64,000 nucleotides of DNA from contig CM037876.1 in NCBI GenBank assembly GCA_021292165.1, forward strand, positions 316,662,776 through 316,726,775. The letters run 5' to 3'. Shown here in pieces: positions 62,594-64,000 of this stretch (positions are counted from its first letter, which is position 1; the number at the start of each line of letters is the position of its first letter). The notes under the pieces were generated by a model. It ran no database searches. It saw only the letters and a program-made list of their open reading frames with translations, and had not been told where the DNA came from. Position numbers and translations under genes: made by a program. Origin of the DNA: Shinisaurus crocodilurus. Its lineage: Eukaryota; Chordata; Lepidosauria; Squamata; Shinisauridae.

Positions 62594-63109
62594 TAGGATG
62601 GGCGCCGAGCCCGGTGCTCGGCTCGCGGGGTGCTCGGTGAGTGCCCCCGCCACATGAGCTGAGCCTCCGGCAAATGCCAGCTGAGGCGCTCGCCGGACTA
62701 CGTTTTTTATGTAAAAAAAAGAGCGTAAACTACATTAAAATGGCCCGTGATTGGCGTAACTGGCGCTATGTTTTTTACATTAAAAACAGCATAAGATACG
62801 TTAGAACAACCGCGATTTGCGTGGCGTATGCAAACTATGCAAATCGTGGTTGTTCTAACATATTTTACACTTCTTAACATAAAAAACATAGCACCGGTTA
62901 CGCAAATCGCGGCCATTTTAACATAGTTTGCACTGTTTTTAACGTCAAAAACGTAGCGCAGGAAACCGGAAGTTCCTTTCCCCAGCTCAGCTCACAAGGA
63001 TGTGAGCCGAGACAGGGAAAGGTAAGTCGAGCAGAACTCAGGGGGGGGGGTCAAGCCTGGCGAGTTCGCTGAGCTTCCACCCCCCTATCGAGCTCCACAC
63101 ACAACCCTA
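62594..63109. mobile_element. Family P element with four inverted units, 516 bp
   Basis: The ends are TAGGATGGGCG and a decayed CAACCCTA. In the middle a ~60-bp unit (TACGTTTTTTATGTAAAAAA ... ACATTAAAATGGCCCGTGAT, TGGCGTAAC) occurs twice forward (62699-62760, 62767-62823) and twice inverted (62839-62890, 62897-62955), giving arms of about 125 bp around TGGCGTATGCAAACTAT. Frames on both strands over it are palindrome artefacts. Confidence 0.8.
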
Positions 63110-63163
63110 CCATGGACGGTAGCGTCAGATGCCACAGTTAGTATCTGACTAAGTGTGGGTACC

Positions 63164-63334
63164 ACAGTTAGTACAACATGCTTTCCATGCCAAAGATCCC
63201 AGGTTCAATCCTTGGTGTCTCCAGGTAGGCCTGGGAAAACTCCTGCCTGAAACCCTGGAGGGCCATCGACAAGACAGAGCTCCGGTGGACCAATGGTCAG
63301 ACTCAGTATAAGGCAGCTTTCTATGTTCCTAGAC
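63164..63334 (+). mobile_element. tRNA-headed SINE
   Basis: ATGCTTTCCATGCCAAAGAT, CCCAGGTTCAATCCTTGGTG, TCTCCAGGTAGGCCTGGGAA, ATGGTCAGACTCAGTATAAG and GCAGCTTTCTATGTTCCT give the best-preserved 3' end of this family. It lacks a poly(A) tail. Confidence 0.85.
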
Positions 63335-63445
63335 TGCAGTATCAGAGTATACACCATCTGGCTTCCTGCAAATCATAGCTTGCTTTAAAAAGCAAGTTCC
63401 TAGCCCTCATGGCCGTGAGGGTGTGCTTGAAAAAGCATTGCAGGG

Positions 63446-63650
63446 ATGGAAAATTTGTTGAGTTTGATGCTACTCAATTTATTTTTTCCTAAATTCAGTT
63501 CATTCTTGTCTTGTTTCTGCATCAGTTTGAGATTTTTTTAAAAAAAAATCTGCACAAAAATAATCACACTTTTATGCACACATCAAAATCTATGCAAGTT
63601 TGTATATGTTTGTGAAAGCATATACAATTACAAACTTACTTTTTTAAATT
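63446..63650. mobile_element. Family Q fragment
   Basis: CAGGGATGGAAAATTTGTTG, TCTGCACAAAAATAATCACA and TATGCACACATCAAAATCTA carry the family end and theme. The L2 copy at 63655 cuts the far side. Confidence 0.45.
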
Positions 63651-63654
63651 TATT

Positions 63655-64000
63655 TTTATTTATTTACATTTATTAATCGCCCATCTGGCCAGCAACCAGC
63701 CACCCTGGACGATGTACATAGGCTAAAAACAAGATAAAATAGATTTAAAATATTATAATTTTTTAAAAAATCGTAACCCACCCCATATTCCCGCCTGAAC
63801 AGCCAGGTTTTTAATGAGCGGCGGAAGCTCAGCAGAGAGGGGGCATGGCGGAGGTCATTCGGGAGAGAGTTCCACAGTACAGGGGCCGCCACAGAAAAGG
63901 CCCTCTTCCTCGTCCCCACCAGTCTAGCTGCTCTGGCTGAAGGGACAAGGAGAAGGCTGTCTGTGGCAGATCTTGTTGAGCAGCCTACTTAGATGCTTTC
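63655..64000 (-). mobile_element. L2-type LINE 3' end, cut by the window edge
   Basis: (TTTA)n, ATCGCCCATCTGGCCAGCAA and, on the minus strand, GTRKRAFSVAAPVLWNSLPN and RRSLKTWLFRREYGVGYDFL are the same family as at 19285, from a slightly different subfamily. The upstream part lies beyond the window. Confidence 0.93.

Overview
The window looks like non-coding nuclear DNA of a squamate reptile, most likely a lizard. This rests on the mix of mobile elements: CR1 LINEs ending in ATTCTATG octamers, L2-type LINEs, a truncated L1, SINEs with 5S rRNA or tRNA-like heads, many hAT hairpin MITEs, Tigger-like MITEs and long microsatellites. The species cannot be told. No host protein gene is supported. 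Almost every open frame is a fragment of a retrotransposon reverse transcriptase, of its C-terminal tail, or of a hairpin element. Two weak exon-like signals (39720-40025 plus, 53432-53509 minus) are listed with low confidence.

Layout. 1-10 kb: a possible old LTR split by a hAT MITE, a CR1 3' end, a MIR-like SINE, and a cluster of AT-rich elements with GGGATG-type ends (called family Q here); one Q copy carries a Tigger-like MITE. 10-14 kb: a long minus-strand CR1 with reverse transcriptase motifs, interrupted by a small LINE whose C-terminus is a C2H2 finger; then a second CR1-like family interrupted by a palindromic element (family P). 14-26 kb: microsatellites, an L2 with an open C-terminal frame, a 5S/CR1 SINE, a 45-bp TG/CG/CA palindrome, and more P and Q copies. 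26-27.3 kb: a P element split by a truncated but open L1. 27-38 kb: L2-like LINEs, two CR1 copies (one holding a 146-bp hAT MITE, one a solo-LTR-like insert), two 5S/CR1 SINEs, and a C2H2 LINE between 150-bp direct repeats. 38-50 kb: the best C2H2 LINE copy, a P element holding a GC-rich hAT element, an old L2 holding a 5S/CR1 SINE, a second Tigger-like copy, and a pair of inverted segments of about 420-480 bp. 50-64 kb: tRNA-like SINEs, CR1 copies, three near-perfect hAT hairpins with 8-bp target duplications, a 5S/tRNA-like SINE chimera inside an old L2, a 57-bp tandem duplication, a four-unit palindrome, and an L2 cut by the window edge.

The elements form a layered record of insertion. Autonomous partners seen here are CR1, L2, L1 and the C2H2 LINE. 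The 5S-headed SINE shares its 3' tail with CR1, so CR1 probably mobilised it. The most interesting items are that SINE, the 150-bp flanking repeats of one LINE copy, the arrowed four-unit palindrome at 62.6-63.1 kb, and the inverted duplication at 47.0/49.7 kb.
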